Assembly (NCBI GenBank): GCA_947561585.1
Contig: CANNZV010003155.1
Span: 1 to 64,000, forward strand
Source of the DNA: Caprella mutica
Taxonomy: Eukaryota > Arthropoda > Malacostraca > Amphipoda > Caprellidae
DNA length: 64,000 nucleotides
Direction: 5' to 3'
The notes beneath the pieces were generated by a model. The model was not told the DNA's origin. It saw only the letters and a list, made by a program, of their open reading frames with translations, and ran no database searches. Position 1 is the stretch's first letter. Each line of letters begins with the position of its first letter. This document shows, in pieces, positions 42,601-54,600 of this stretch. The position numbers were made by a program, and so were the translations under genes.

Positions 42601-45600
42601 CCAGGGTGATTATGACCTACACCCGTTCCTTAAGCGGTGAAAAAATTCATCACCGCTCGTCACCGTTCACAGAAGTTGGTCCTTGTTAAAGCACAGTCAT
42701 ATATGCTCGGCCACCGCTTATGTTCCCTTACCGCTCCGACGGTTTTGAGCTTTTCAAAATGTTGCAAGGGTTGAGGAGCGGTAGTTTTACTCTCTGCAAA
42801 GGTCGCTACCTCTAAAATACCGCCCAGCCAAAGTTTGGCACCGCTAGAAGCAAGTTCGTGAACGCTTTATTCCGCTAGGCCAATGCTTCCCCACCTTTGC
42901 CCGGGAGGTGATTAAACGTTGACAAGCTTTGGCAGAGCGTTGTTATTTTTTTTATGAGTTTGTGCTTCGAAATTATGTATCAAAATATAAAATGTAGGTG
43001 GTGCCATAGCGGTGAACCGCTGAAGCCGTCGTTGACATAGAGTTGGCTTAACGGTAGGAAGCGGCAGCGAGCGTTGGTTTGGCAGTGTGGAGCTATGCGA
43101 CCTCCTTACCAACAACAAACCAAAGTTCATCACTGCAATGAATCTTTGCTTCATTTTCTGAGACCATTTCTGAAAACTCGTGTCCGTGATTCAAATGTTT
43201 TCAACTGCCTTACCAAAGTTTATGCAACATTTAATCACCACCCGGGCAATGCTGGTGTAGTAGCGGTGGTCAAGCATTTGAGATTTACGAATTTGCGTCT
43301 ATAATGGTTCCAAAATTTGATTGGATTTTGTTGCGGTGGGGAAATTTGCGGAGTGGAAAGTTACTGCTTCTCAACGCTCGTAATATTTTTTGTAGTTCAA
43401 AACTTTCGGATCGGTAAGTGTGAACATAAGCGGTGGTCAAGCGTATACGGCGTTGCCTGAAGAGGGGCCAACTTCTGGTCAGCGTTAACAATTTTTTGTC
43501 CCTGCTACAGGAACACTCTAGCAAAGTTCCTCCGGTGTGTCAGTCCTTCAAATGATGAGCATCAACTATCGATTGACATCAAAAACTATCAGAATTTCTG
43601 ATAAATTTTATCCACTCAGCTCCGTAACCAAAAGCAGTATACCGCTTTACCAACTTTAAACTTCGCCGAGCCAACGCCCATATTCGTAGAACACCGTTCT
43701 ATCAACGCTCGTGTTACCAAGATTGGTTTTCCAATCATGGTAACGAGCGTTATCGGAATTTCTTTTAATCGCCCTTCGTTCAAAAAGGAAATTAGCAATT
43801 TCTCATGCTATACCACATATACTGGAATTATTTTGTTCCAGTGCTTCAGATATTTTCTATTTGATTAAGATCAGCAATTAGTGGTGTTAATCAGTCCCCA
43901 TCGAAAGTCTCATGAAGATTTCGACAGCTGTTGCATGCTCTCCAATGAGGAGAGCAATATTATGCAAAGTAATAAGTAATAAAATAAAAGATTAACAGAA
44001 TGATAGTGAAAAAATGAGAAAGAAACAATATGGCTCATCAATAATTAGTTTGGGTGACTAAATATCAACACATGACTAGGGTTGTGACAATATGCGTTTA
44101 AAATCATAGATCCAGGAAATAGTATGGACGGAATGAATGAAAGACTATTTAATCATTCTAAATCGGCGGTATACAGTACCCGATACCATTTCATTTCGTT
44201 TCCTCTATGATATTCTTAAGATCTATTATTGTATCTGCATATTGTCACAACCCTACACATGACCAACGAGATGATGTGCACTCGTAGTAGAGCGCATACC
44301 TTCGTCACCACATATAACCTTGACCACCCAATAATTTGACTTGAGTTAGAAATGAACTTAATCTTTTGTCGTTCACTCACAAAATCTGATCAAATGGTTC
44401 CTGGTTATTGACCAATAAATGGTCAATACCAAAATTCAGGGAATTGGTTGAATAATATTTGAGTTATACATGACCTTGACCTTTGACCCGATCTCTCCCA
44501 AAATCTAATCAAACTTAATTCATGGTACAGAAGGGACCGAGGATATAGGGAGGACTACAATTCGAGCAAATTCAACATAATCTAGATCATTGAAAAAATT
44601 GTTTATCTATTCAAATTATTGAATGGCAAAAGAAGGCAAAAATAACACAAAATGAAGGGAGCGGCAATTTATACTAGTTATGTTTTCAGAAAAAAATATC
44701 TATAACTTTTCAAAATACTTTCATTTTAATTTCTTTTATTATGTAAAATTGAAGACTCCATTAAAACTATCTTGAAAAGAGAGGTAGAAGTCTGCAATCG
44801 AACTGTGGATACGTTCTCTTGGTTCTTAACTCCAGCAATCAAATTAAAGTATTTATCATTAGCTTCTCCTTTCTACCACGTTAAAATAAAAATATTGCCA
44901 ACACTACTTTCCGTTATGGAAGATGGTGTTATATAGGGATATACTATTCAATGCAAGGATTTAGATATAGCTTACAAGTTTAACTATTACACAGTTCATG
45001 CAAATGAATGTGTTATTAAGCAATGAATATGTAAGCTAGTTTTAGGAGTTAGTAAATTTCTCTTTGGCAATGCATTGCTAGCCTAGGTGTGGCTTTACCT
45101 ATACCCATAGTATATATTCTACTATTTATCTTTTTTTTTCGTTATAAAAATTATTAAAATATTTGAACAAAAGCCAATTTATCCAAATCAGCCTTTCCAT
45201 TAATCGGGGATATTATAGAAATTGCATAATGAACTAACTATATACATTAAAAGTTGAACTAAGTTAAATACGCAACAGCTGATGTGACACAGCAGCCGAT
45301 AGCTAATTACAAAAAGATGCTCTATAATAGATATGAATTTTGAACTGCTATTGTCGAAAATTGAAAATCTTCTCTTACTAGTTATCAGCTACTGTGTCAT
45401 ATTGGCTATTGTGTATTTACCTTAGTTCTTGCCCTTCAAAAAAATTCAATTTATCCTTCATACTCGCATATTAAGATAGAACTGTTGCAAATAATAATTC
45501 AATGATATTAGTTTTGATCTTATTAACTGATAGTATGGAATGGCTAGTTATTCTGTCAATAATTTATTGCATGAAAAGAATCGATTGATGTTAAATCAAA

Positions 45601-48600
45601 TGATGCCAAACAGTTTTTCGTGAAGTGCTACGCAATGTAGTTATTATTTCATTAAAATTTGAATTAAATCTATGTGTAAACCACTATTACAAAATGGTTA
45701 AATAACTGTTCCTGTAACTGCTCCTATGTGAAAAAATTAAGAGAAATACACGACAAGTATTATAGTTTATCGCAATAGTTTTTTATAAATATAGTTATTT
45801 CGTCGGAGGCCTGATGGTTTAAATAATCGTTAATCGAAATGTAAATTTTTTATTAATACGATATAGTTTAATTCGCACTATATTTCAATATTTAAACATA
45901 ATTCATTAACTGGTCTCAAATAGTCATAAACGTATAACTGCATGGCATCTTTTCTCAATACTACAAGAAGGCGGAGCTTATCCTATGCAACGTTGTCAAA
46001 TCTCAAAATTTTGACTAAAAACTCCACGGTTTTTGCATCTAAAATTTAAAGTGACCTCGTTTATTTTTTCCCTGATAATACATGTACGTTTGACTTTACA
46101 TGAATTAGTTGAATTATACATATTGTTATATTCAAATTAAATGGAAGTAAATGGAGAAAGAAATGAAGTAATGTTTGTGGGTCTCGAACCAGCACTCTGT
46201 TGACTTCTGCTTGCGACGCTGACCACTCGACCCTTCTGGACACAGTAGAAAAAGATTTTTTAATGAACTTAATACCATATGATAACTCAAGTTTATCTTT
46301 AGGTTATCGCCGATAAATATAGTTTCATATCTCATAGATAATTTCTTTTTTTCTTTTATAATCGTTTCCTTTATAATTTTTAGTGGATCAACTATTTTTC
46401 ACTAATTCCTGGAATATTCCCTCAATATTGATAGGGAATCAACTAAATTTTAGTAATTACTGGAATATTCCTTCGACATCCTTAGGGTATCAACAATTTT
46501 TTAGTAATTCTTGGAATATTCCCTCGATATCGATAGGGAATCAACTAATTTTCACTAATTCCTGGAATATTCCCTCGATATCGGTGAGAGATCAACTAGT
46601 TTTCATAAATTCCTGGAATATTCCCTTGATATCATTAGGGGATCAACTAATTTTCATTTGTTACCTGGAATATTTCCTCAATATCATTAGTGGGTGAAGT
46701 AATTTTCACTAATCCTTGGAATGTTCCCTCGATATCATTAGGGGATTAACTAATTTTCAGTAATTCCTGTAATATTCCCTCGATATCGTTAGGGATCAAC
46801 CAATTTTCACTAATTCCTGTAATATTCCCTCGATATCGTTAGGGATCAACCAATTTTCACTAATTCCTTGAATATTCTCTCGATATCGCTAGGGGATCAA
46901 CTAATCTTCACTAATTCCTGGAGTATTCCCTCGATATCATTTTACGATAGTGGATAATGAGGGAATATATAGATATCAAGGGAATATTCCGGGAATATCT
47001 CAATGTTACCTGGGTTTTAAGTTTGAGAAGCCCGCAGAACATATTGTAGCTTCGGAATGGAGAAAACATTTCTCAACAAAAAGAAGGCTTGATGGTATCC
47101 ACCATTCGCAATCAAGAGACCATGAGATCCAGATCCTCTTTCTTCCTTGAAATCTCCTCGGGGATACCCAAGTCACTTAAAGGCGCACCCAACAAGGAGC
47201 AATTGTCCTTATGAACCACTCTGATCTTTGGAAGCACTGCCAGGAACAACAATTCTGTTTCACCTTGGGCAGTATCATCGAGAATGGTCAGCCCACATTT
47301 CGCGCTATTAACTTCAAGTCCGATTGCACTTAACCCATCTATCAAGGTTTTTACGTCCTCCAAAACTCTCCCCGGTGTATCTCTCAGGGCTGCGTCATCC
47401 AGATACCATACATTGAACTCTGACTCAACCCTGCGAGCCACCTTGCCAATTCCAAGAGTAAACATAGTCGCTCCAAATTGGTCACCCTGCTGGATACCTG
47501 TCTCCGACCTCAGCACCTCTTCACCAAAAAACAAAGCTGAAGGTGAAGAATAAGCTTGACAAAGGAGTCTATATAGCTCCGGCACACGGTTACGAATAAC
47601 AGTAAGGAAGGTATCTCTACTCAGACAATTGAAAGTGTTTTTCATATCCACCTTGAGAAACACCCTGCTATGGTTACAGTCATTCAAGTACCGTCTTGGA
47701 GAATGTGCGGCAGCTTCACAGTCACCCTTCGTAGAGAACCTAAGCTGAACTGGTCTTAATTCACCACCAAGAGAGTGTGATAAGGGGCGCTTATCAACCT
47801 TGGCAGCCAACCTACGCAAAGTATTACCAACTGCTATGGGTCTGATGCCACCATCTTTTGTGGTTAAAGCGCATAATGTGGCTCCAAGTAAAAGACAAAG
47901 CAAAATCAGGAACTTCTCTTCTCAATATCGCATTCACAAAATCTGCCAGAGTAGTCAAAAGACGTACTCCAGCCTCTGCAGATGAATAGGATAATAGCGT
48001 CTTCAAATGACCTGGCCTGAGGCCATCAGGTCCTCCGGCAGAACCAAAACGGAAAGAATTAACAGCCCTCCGGACATCTTCCTCCGAAATAATAGGCACA
48101 ATTAGAGAAATATCCGGAGGCTCTGGCATCATCAAGTCTAGCGGGGCAGGTGGGTGTTTAGACCTCAACGTTCTGACAGTCTTTTCATTTCGTTGGGCCA
48201 GTCCATCCGAAGATAACAGCTCACGGACTGCTCCACTCACGTCACCATCTGCAAACTTAGCTGCCACTCTTTTTTTCAACTTTTGTAACTTGTCATCGTC
48301 TGAAGCGTGTCGATTGTTAACAACTGGAATTATGGGTTCAGGCAGCGTAGGTAGGGAGTCAGTCTCTAAAAATTGGGCCACCTGTCGATTGATTTTGGTA
48401 GCAAGAGAAACCTTACGACCTTCCCTACCGCCATCTGGGCACTGTAGCCCCCAGTAGCAGAAGCTCATAAGCCTTGTCCATGCTAATTGAGTCTTCTACC
48501 TCAGAGCCTCCTGCAATAACAGTTGGAGGGCTCCCGCCACAGCTATTACTGATCCCCTGGGAATCGTATTTAGGACTCTCAACCTGCTACGACAGCCACC

Positions 48601-51600
48601 ACTATATGCCTCCAAATTCACCAGTTGATTGGGCCTCGATCGATGACTCCAGGGGGTCATCGATTGTACCCCGCCCTCGACACGCCACACAAACCCATCT
48701 TACTATAACTGACGCCTGTGCCCTGGTCAGTCCCACACACGACATGTGGAACCATCCAGAACACAGTGCACATTTAACTCTTCTCTTCTGGTTATTGTGT
48801 GTGTCACATGAGCTACAGAGCACATCCTCACCCTCAATCATTAAAATAAATTTGCAGTCTGACTGGCCAAACAGAGCAAATGCCACCAGCACCCCTCAGC
48901 CGGAGTGCCCATGAACATTCAGGGGTCAAGAACCTCCCTGCTCAGTACCTCTGGAACTCTTGCAGACGTTCAGACTAAGCATTTTAGACCATACCTTCAT
49001 AGAATAAAAAGTGTTTATTTCGATGAATGCAACCTTATTTTAAAGTTTGTCAACAAAAGTGTCGGACACCCTGTAAATAATTTTTTTTTTAGCTTATGTT
49101 TGTTGATATTTTTTTCTTTAAAGGTCAGTAAAAGGTTCGAACACTTGATGCATATATCATAATAGATAGATAACGCATTAAAACAATCTTTGCATTACGT
49201 CTAAAAAGTCCTCATATATTCAATCTATGAGTATCCCTGGCAATTAATAGGGTGACTACAAATAACAAATGATGAAAATAAATACTAATAGGAAACAATA
49301 CATTGTAATAAATAAAAATTGATAACTTAAAATATGCCCAATGCCTCGTACATATTCTAAGAAATCAAAATTTCCATCGTAAGCCAACACCAGTCTTTAT
49401 AAAGTAGTAAGAGTTTGAGTGTAGACTTTCCTTTCACCAGCAACTTATTATTCAATTTTTATTTCGGTTAGCTCTTGCTCTTGCTTGATGGAGTTCAAAA
49501 AAATTTCCATATATCTGGATGTACCGAGGTCATTTGTTTATTAGAAGCCATATGCCACCCTTCGACATTTTGTTGGTTTTTGGTCTAATTTCTTTAACCC
49601 TAGTAACCTAGCCCTTAAAAGTTTACTCAATAACTTAGGGACTGGTCCGTGCGCGCCAGTCCTCACTTAAACTGTTATGAAATCTTAACAAATTGACTTT
49701 TCGATATTTTCTCTTCATAAAAATCTTCATTTGATATTTACATATCCATTGGTAAACGCCAAAGAATAGTTATCTATTTAAAATAAATTAACAAGCAAAG
49801 ATAAGAAATAAATATTTCTTAAGTCACCAAACTATTTGCGCAAAAGCCATTTTCATCGCCCATCAATAAAATCCTTATAATATTCACATGAATGAATAAA
49901 ACTTATGAAAATTTAATTATGGATGGAGGAGGGTTTAACAATAAAAAAGAGAGAAAGATGTACATTTAATAGTTTTTGAAATATACTAACTTAAAGATGT
50001 GTTCCGTTTTTTTTTTTTTGAGATACCCTGTATATTTGAATAAATGCTCATAAAATGAGTATCTTGCCATCTATCACCTTCTTGTTTGCATAATCGCATT
50101 CATTCATGTTGAAAAGTAAAAGTCATGAAGAGAAAGCTTCCAAATCGGTTTAAAAATAAAGTTATAATATTTTTTCATGTGGACTGGTGCGCCTGGAGGT
50201 TACTAAGGTAATTAACAAGAATATGTACTTATCACATTTCTAAAGAATATTTGAGAGACCTACGATTCCTCCTCTGTCTGGGTGTACAATCCACTCATCC
50301 TCGCAATAATCAAGTAATCTTGAGACTCTGAAGGAAATGTACCACCCACACTCAATATAACCAAATTCTACCACAAACAGGAAACAACAATCGTTACTCA
50401 ATTTATATTATTTCATATATTCAGTAATAATATATTATTTCAATACTTTCAGTAATAATATATTGTTTAATATATTCAGTGATAATATATCATTTCAATT
50501 TCATATTTTCAGTAATATTCATTTAAAACTTCCTTTAACAAGCCTGCATATTTAAAGTAAATCAGGTCTATTTAGTTTCTTCTTATTATAATAATTATAA
50601 AAATCATTGTTACAATTTGCATTAAATTGTTTTTACTATGAATTGAGTTGCAAGGAATTGAGTGTAGTGAATTGACGCCGGAGAACTTTCTGGCATTTTC
50701 TGCACACCTCAACCAATAACTTGGAGCTTACTCTACTACCAAAATTCACAGAGCATAAAAATACTGTTAGTTCAATGTAAGACAATTAAATAAATCAAAG
50801 TATCTATTAATTAATCACCTAAACTGAGTGAAAGTAAAGCTATTATTAAATTTTGAATTTCAAATGCATTCACTACTTCGAACTTTCAGCACAGAGCATC
50901 AACTTATTCTTGCAACAAAATCTGGAACACTATTTAATGATAATGATAATATTTATTGTGAAAAAATTAAATACAAGAAACACAAGCCTATATAATAGTA
51001 AGGATTGCACTTTCAAAACAATTTTCTTTCATTACAACTCATAGAAAATTAAATGTTTAATTAAGGAGTAACAACTATTTAGTTATTTATGATAAGACTG
51101 AGTCGTGATTCGGTAATAAAAGCGAGGTCCACCTGTAAGGTAAAAGACAAACGCTCTGCGCAGTATACTTATGAAAATTAACAAGATAACATGTTATTTT
51201 TTATAAATAAATATTCCAATTGCATAATATTCTGCACTTTCGTCCTCCTTGTTCTGCTCTTATAACTTAAATTAGGGTCACTCACTTGCTAGCATCAATA
51301 CCTTCACACTACACAGTAGGGTGGAGCGTTTTTTTTTTTCAACTTTTCTTATTTGGGTTTGGCAATAGTGAAACAAAGTTGCATTTTTATGCTAAAATAA
51401 TGTGTGAAAAATCCTAGATCTCCAAAGGAATTTATTCATGCGCCACAGGACACTTGAAAATTCTAAAAATTTGGAAAGACTACAATTTTATGGCTATCTT
51501 TTTAAATTTTCCTTTTAAATATATATGATTCGTAAAAGATAAAATTAGATGGATAAAGGACCTATTGACTCTAGAAAAAATATAAAGGCTCTGCTACATC

Positions 51601-54600
51601 ATCTTCATGCGCCATAAATGTGTTAAATATTACCAAAATATTGAGATATATCGATTATTTTCCACTTTTTAATTTTATACCTCAAACTTTATTTCTCAGT
51701 TTCATATATTGTAATAGGTTAATTACAATGATATTTAGTCTTACAAAACTAAAGTTCGAGTCTCAAAATCATAGGATATCTTCTTCTTTCGCCACAATTG
51801 AACAAATTATCAGCAAATAAAATAATCATAATTGAATAATAATATTGGCAAATGACGGTACAGTTCTCCTCTTATTCAAACGAAATTATTTATTTAATTT
51901 CAGATAAGTAATAACAGAAGTCACCACATCGAAGCTGGTCACATATCGAGTTCCGCCCTAAAGGTTCGTTTTGCATACAGTGATAGTTGCGATCATCGCT
52001 CGGTAATAAGAAAACGCGAAATTAGTGATCAGCGATAATCTCTCGTTGCAAAACAGCCCATAGGATTAGCTTTGAAATAGCGCTCAGTAAATGTCGCTGG
52101 GCGTTGATCGCTGAGTGATGATCGCAACAATCGCTGCATGCAAAAAGTTACCTTTACCCAACCCATCCTCCCTAACATTGTTGGGGGATTTTCATTAATC
52201 TTGTAACATACTATGAAAATGCCAGGCTTAGTACAGATCAAAAATACGTATTTAAAGATATACCAAGCTTCTTCTTTCGGTGATTGTAGTGCCTAACTGC
52301 ATGGCTTCACATAACCCTGGAAAGATGAATAATGCACGTTGTTTTACCACTTCCAACAGAATTATGAGGTTATATATATTACAGCTGAAGCATCAAGTGT
52401 TGGATTATTATTACTTTCACAATATATAATGAAAGTTTACATACAATTTGGTTTGCAAATGGAATATATCCTTCGGTCTCTGAGGGTTCTAAACATTTGT
52501 TTTGTAACACAATAGTTATTACTACAACCCAGAAAACAAATTAATTGACGTGGTAACAGACTATTCATGAGTGAGCAGAGAATTTTTAGAGTTGATAAGG
52601 TTTTTGAAGGCAAAAGAGAGTAGAGTGTTAATTAAGGTTTGGAAATGTTTGTTCATGCCAAAGGTACTAGTTTATGGCGTACATGTATAATATATTGAGC
52701 TTTTTTCAGCAGGAATTATTCTACCATGAATAAAGACACATTTTTGTATCATGATCAATTGTAAAATTTTAATTAAATTTATTCTGTTTTCCTGTTTACT
52801 TTGACTAAAACCATTTCAGATATGGCAGCTATGTTGAACGAAAGAACCCGACAGCTTTGCGAAATTTGGATTTAAAGATAAAGAACAAAAACAAAATGGC
52901 AGTTTGGATGAGCAGCAATTGCCACACAGCTAGTCAAAGACACAGGTAACAATTTACGGAAAAATAAGTTAGAGTTATTTAAGATTATAAGCGCAACCTT
53001 CCTAATCTTCTACAACCACACCATCACTATAATATGGTCTATTTTAGAAATTCTCATTTCTCTTCTCAATTTTATTCATATTCTATTAATCACCCTTCAC
53101 AGATTAGTCAAAGCTTTGCATAAGCATTTACCCATCGATATTTATGGCAAATGTGGAACCGAAAATTGTCCAAAAAATAGTTGGAAAGAATGCAGGGAGA
53201 AATTTGAGCGTCAGTACAAGTTTTACTTGTCTTTTGAAAACTCTCTTTGCAAGGACTATCTTACAGAGAAGTTTTTTCTGTATGCAAGGTAATATATTTG
53301 TATTCTTATATATTCTTAATATATGAAACAGATATCGGTAAATTCCTAGTTCACGTCCTAATTTCATTTAGGGACGTGAACTAGGAACCGATCCAAATAC
53401 CCCCTTCCTAATTCACTTTTCTAAATGATTTAGGGACATGAACTAGGAAGGAGTTGAACGTCCTATTTTAATGGTATTTTTATTATTTTATTTATATATT
53501 AATAAATAATAAAATATGTAGCAATTTTTGAGTCTGCAGTAAAATGTTGAATTTCAATGTCGTATATTCCTTTTTGGTATTATTTGTATCTGTAGTCAAG
53601 ATACTATATTTTCTGTCAATTAAAATTTTTCAGTGAGATATATATTAAGCAGATAAAAGATAATTAAATTTGAGAAAATATAAATATCCCTAGTTCACGT
53701 CCCTGAATGAAATAGGGACGTGAACAAGAGTTTACCCGTATATTATTTCTTTCAATGGCGTAAGGTTCTATTATATTTTTAAACGCCAAGGTGGATCTTT
53801 TGGAAAGATTACGATTGAAATTCGGTTTTAATTTAGGTTTTAATTCCTATCTGAGACAATAACAGAGTAAAAATTTCAATCAGTTGAAGATAAATGAAAT
53901 AGAAACGGGTTAACATTGGGTCCGAATAATCTACAGTTTAAAGACTAAATATTTGAGGTACTAGAAATTAATAAGGTTATTGTGATTTGTTTGGATTCAT
54001 AGATTGCTAATTACATTGGAAATGTCCACCGAGCCGTTCTTAGCACTCTACACTCTAATGAGTTTGACGTATGTTTTCTAATCACATCATTTTTAAATTA
54101 CTTTATATATTTTGTGTCATTCCTTTAAGTTTTCCAGCCTATCCTGACTTTGTTCTTTCATAAATACCAAATATATTTTTGTATTTAAAAGTAAGAAAAT
54201 ATTTACGTATCGGCATAAATCAGCATAAATCACGTAAATCAAGAAATTAATTGTACTTTGGTGACGTGTGGCAACGAAGAAATACAGTTTGGTTAACCTC
54301 TAAGCACGTATAAGTCCACGTTTTCATGGAGTCCACACACATGCGCAAGTTGTGATTGGGTCACAGATTCCACCCAATCACAGCTATGCTCTCTCAGTTG
54401 CCAATGTTTTATATACCTATGTATTTATTTCTCAATATATGTTCAATATTCTTACTTGAAATTTGGTACACTATAGTTTAGTATATATACCAACAACATG
54501 TAAAAAATACAGTATCGTAGTTTTATAAATAAGACATGTGTTCTTTAAACACATAATCAAACCTTCCCGTACATTCTGGTAGTCAAACACATTAGGGTTA

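Larger units (their letters stand above)
34198..45551. repeat. 5.68-kb direct tandem duplication, near identical
   Basis: Copy 1 runs about 34198-39872 and copy 2 about 39873-45551. The offset is 5675 bp at the start and 5679 at the end, changed mainly by C and G runs (34920/40597, 36390/42060, 36875/42565). Only a few single-base differences were seen. The junction has TTTTGAG on both source sides (4-bp TTTT microhomology). The inner edge of the left TIR is duplicated but the right TIR is not. Confidence 0.95.
34124..46078. mobile_element. TIR element (TTATCAGGG ends) with internal 5.68-kb tandem duplication
   Basis: TTATCAGGGAAAAAATAAAC at 34124 is mirrored by GTTTATTTTTTCCCTGATAA ending at 46078, with TA on both sides (34122-34123, 46079-46080). 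TIRs are about 140 bp and match those of 10380-14514. Without the duplication the element would be about 6.3 kb. Inside each duplicate are the 440-bp repeat, a GGTCATGAGCC fold-back, the 0.9-kb fold-back and a GACCTTTGACC repeat, but no transposase. Confidence 0.9.
33729..47017. mobile_element. element F (CCAGGTAAC...GTTACCTGG ends) inside the LINE
   Basis: CCAGGTAAC at 33729 and GTTACCTGG ending at 47017 are exact inverses, followed inward by related AT-rich and GGAATATTCCGG words on both sides. The two halves of one LINE abut these ends, which defines an insertion. The right part carries a 52-bp array (46384-46935); the left part matches the copy at 25175-27147. A TIR element (34124-46078) is nested in it; without that guest it would be about 1.3 kb. 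No transposase was seen. Confidence 0.7.
31905..50695. mobile_element. fold-back element E (TTCACTGC arms) enclosing most of intron 5
   Basis: The left arm (31905-32060) has units like ACAATTCACCGCTGGAAG, TTCATTGCAACTCAATTCAC and then AAAACAATTTATTC. The right arm (50610-50695) has the inverse (GAATTGAGTTGCAAGGAATT, GTGAATTGAC, AAATTGTTTTTA). They pair imperfectly over roughly 100 bp. Everything between is other elements plus about 2-3 kb of unassigned sequence. The long distance makes the pairing less certain than for A-D; the arms could be separate insertions. Confidence 0.45.

Noticed and set aside
46190..46252. tRNA gene on the minus strand
   Set aside because: A and B boxes are present, but no complete cloverleaf or acceptor stem was found, and two other copies share the same non-tRNA body, so it is a SINE head.
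19234..47017. A single 28-kb transposon bounded by the two inverted GGAATATTCC arrays
   Set aside because: Exons 2-5 of the host gene lie between them in correct order, and the left array lacks the CAGGTAAC tip.
47284..47553. Plus-strand frames across the LINE reverse transcriptase
   Set aside because: Antisense shadows of the minus-strand RT frame, which carries the LDD motif.
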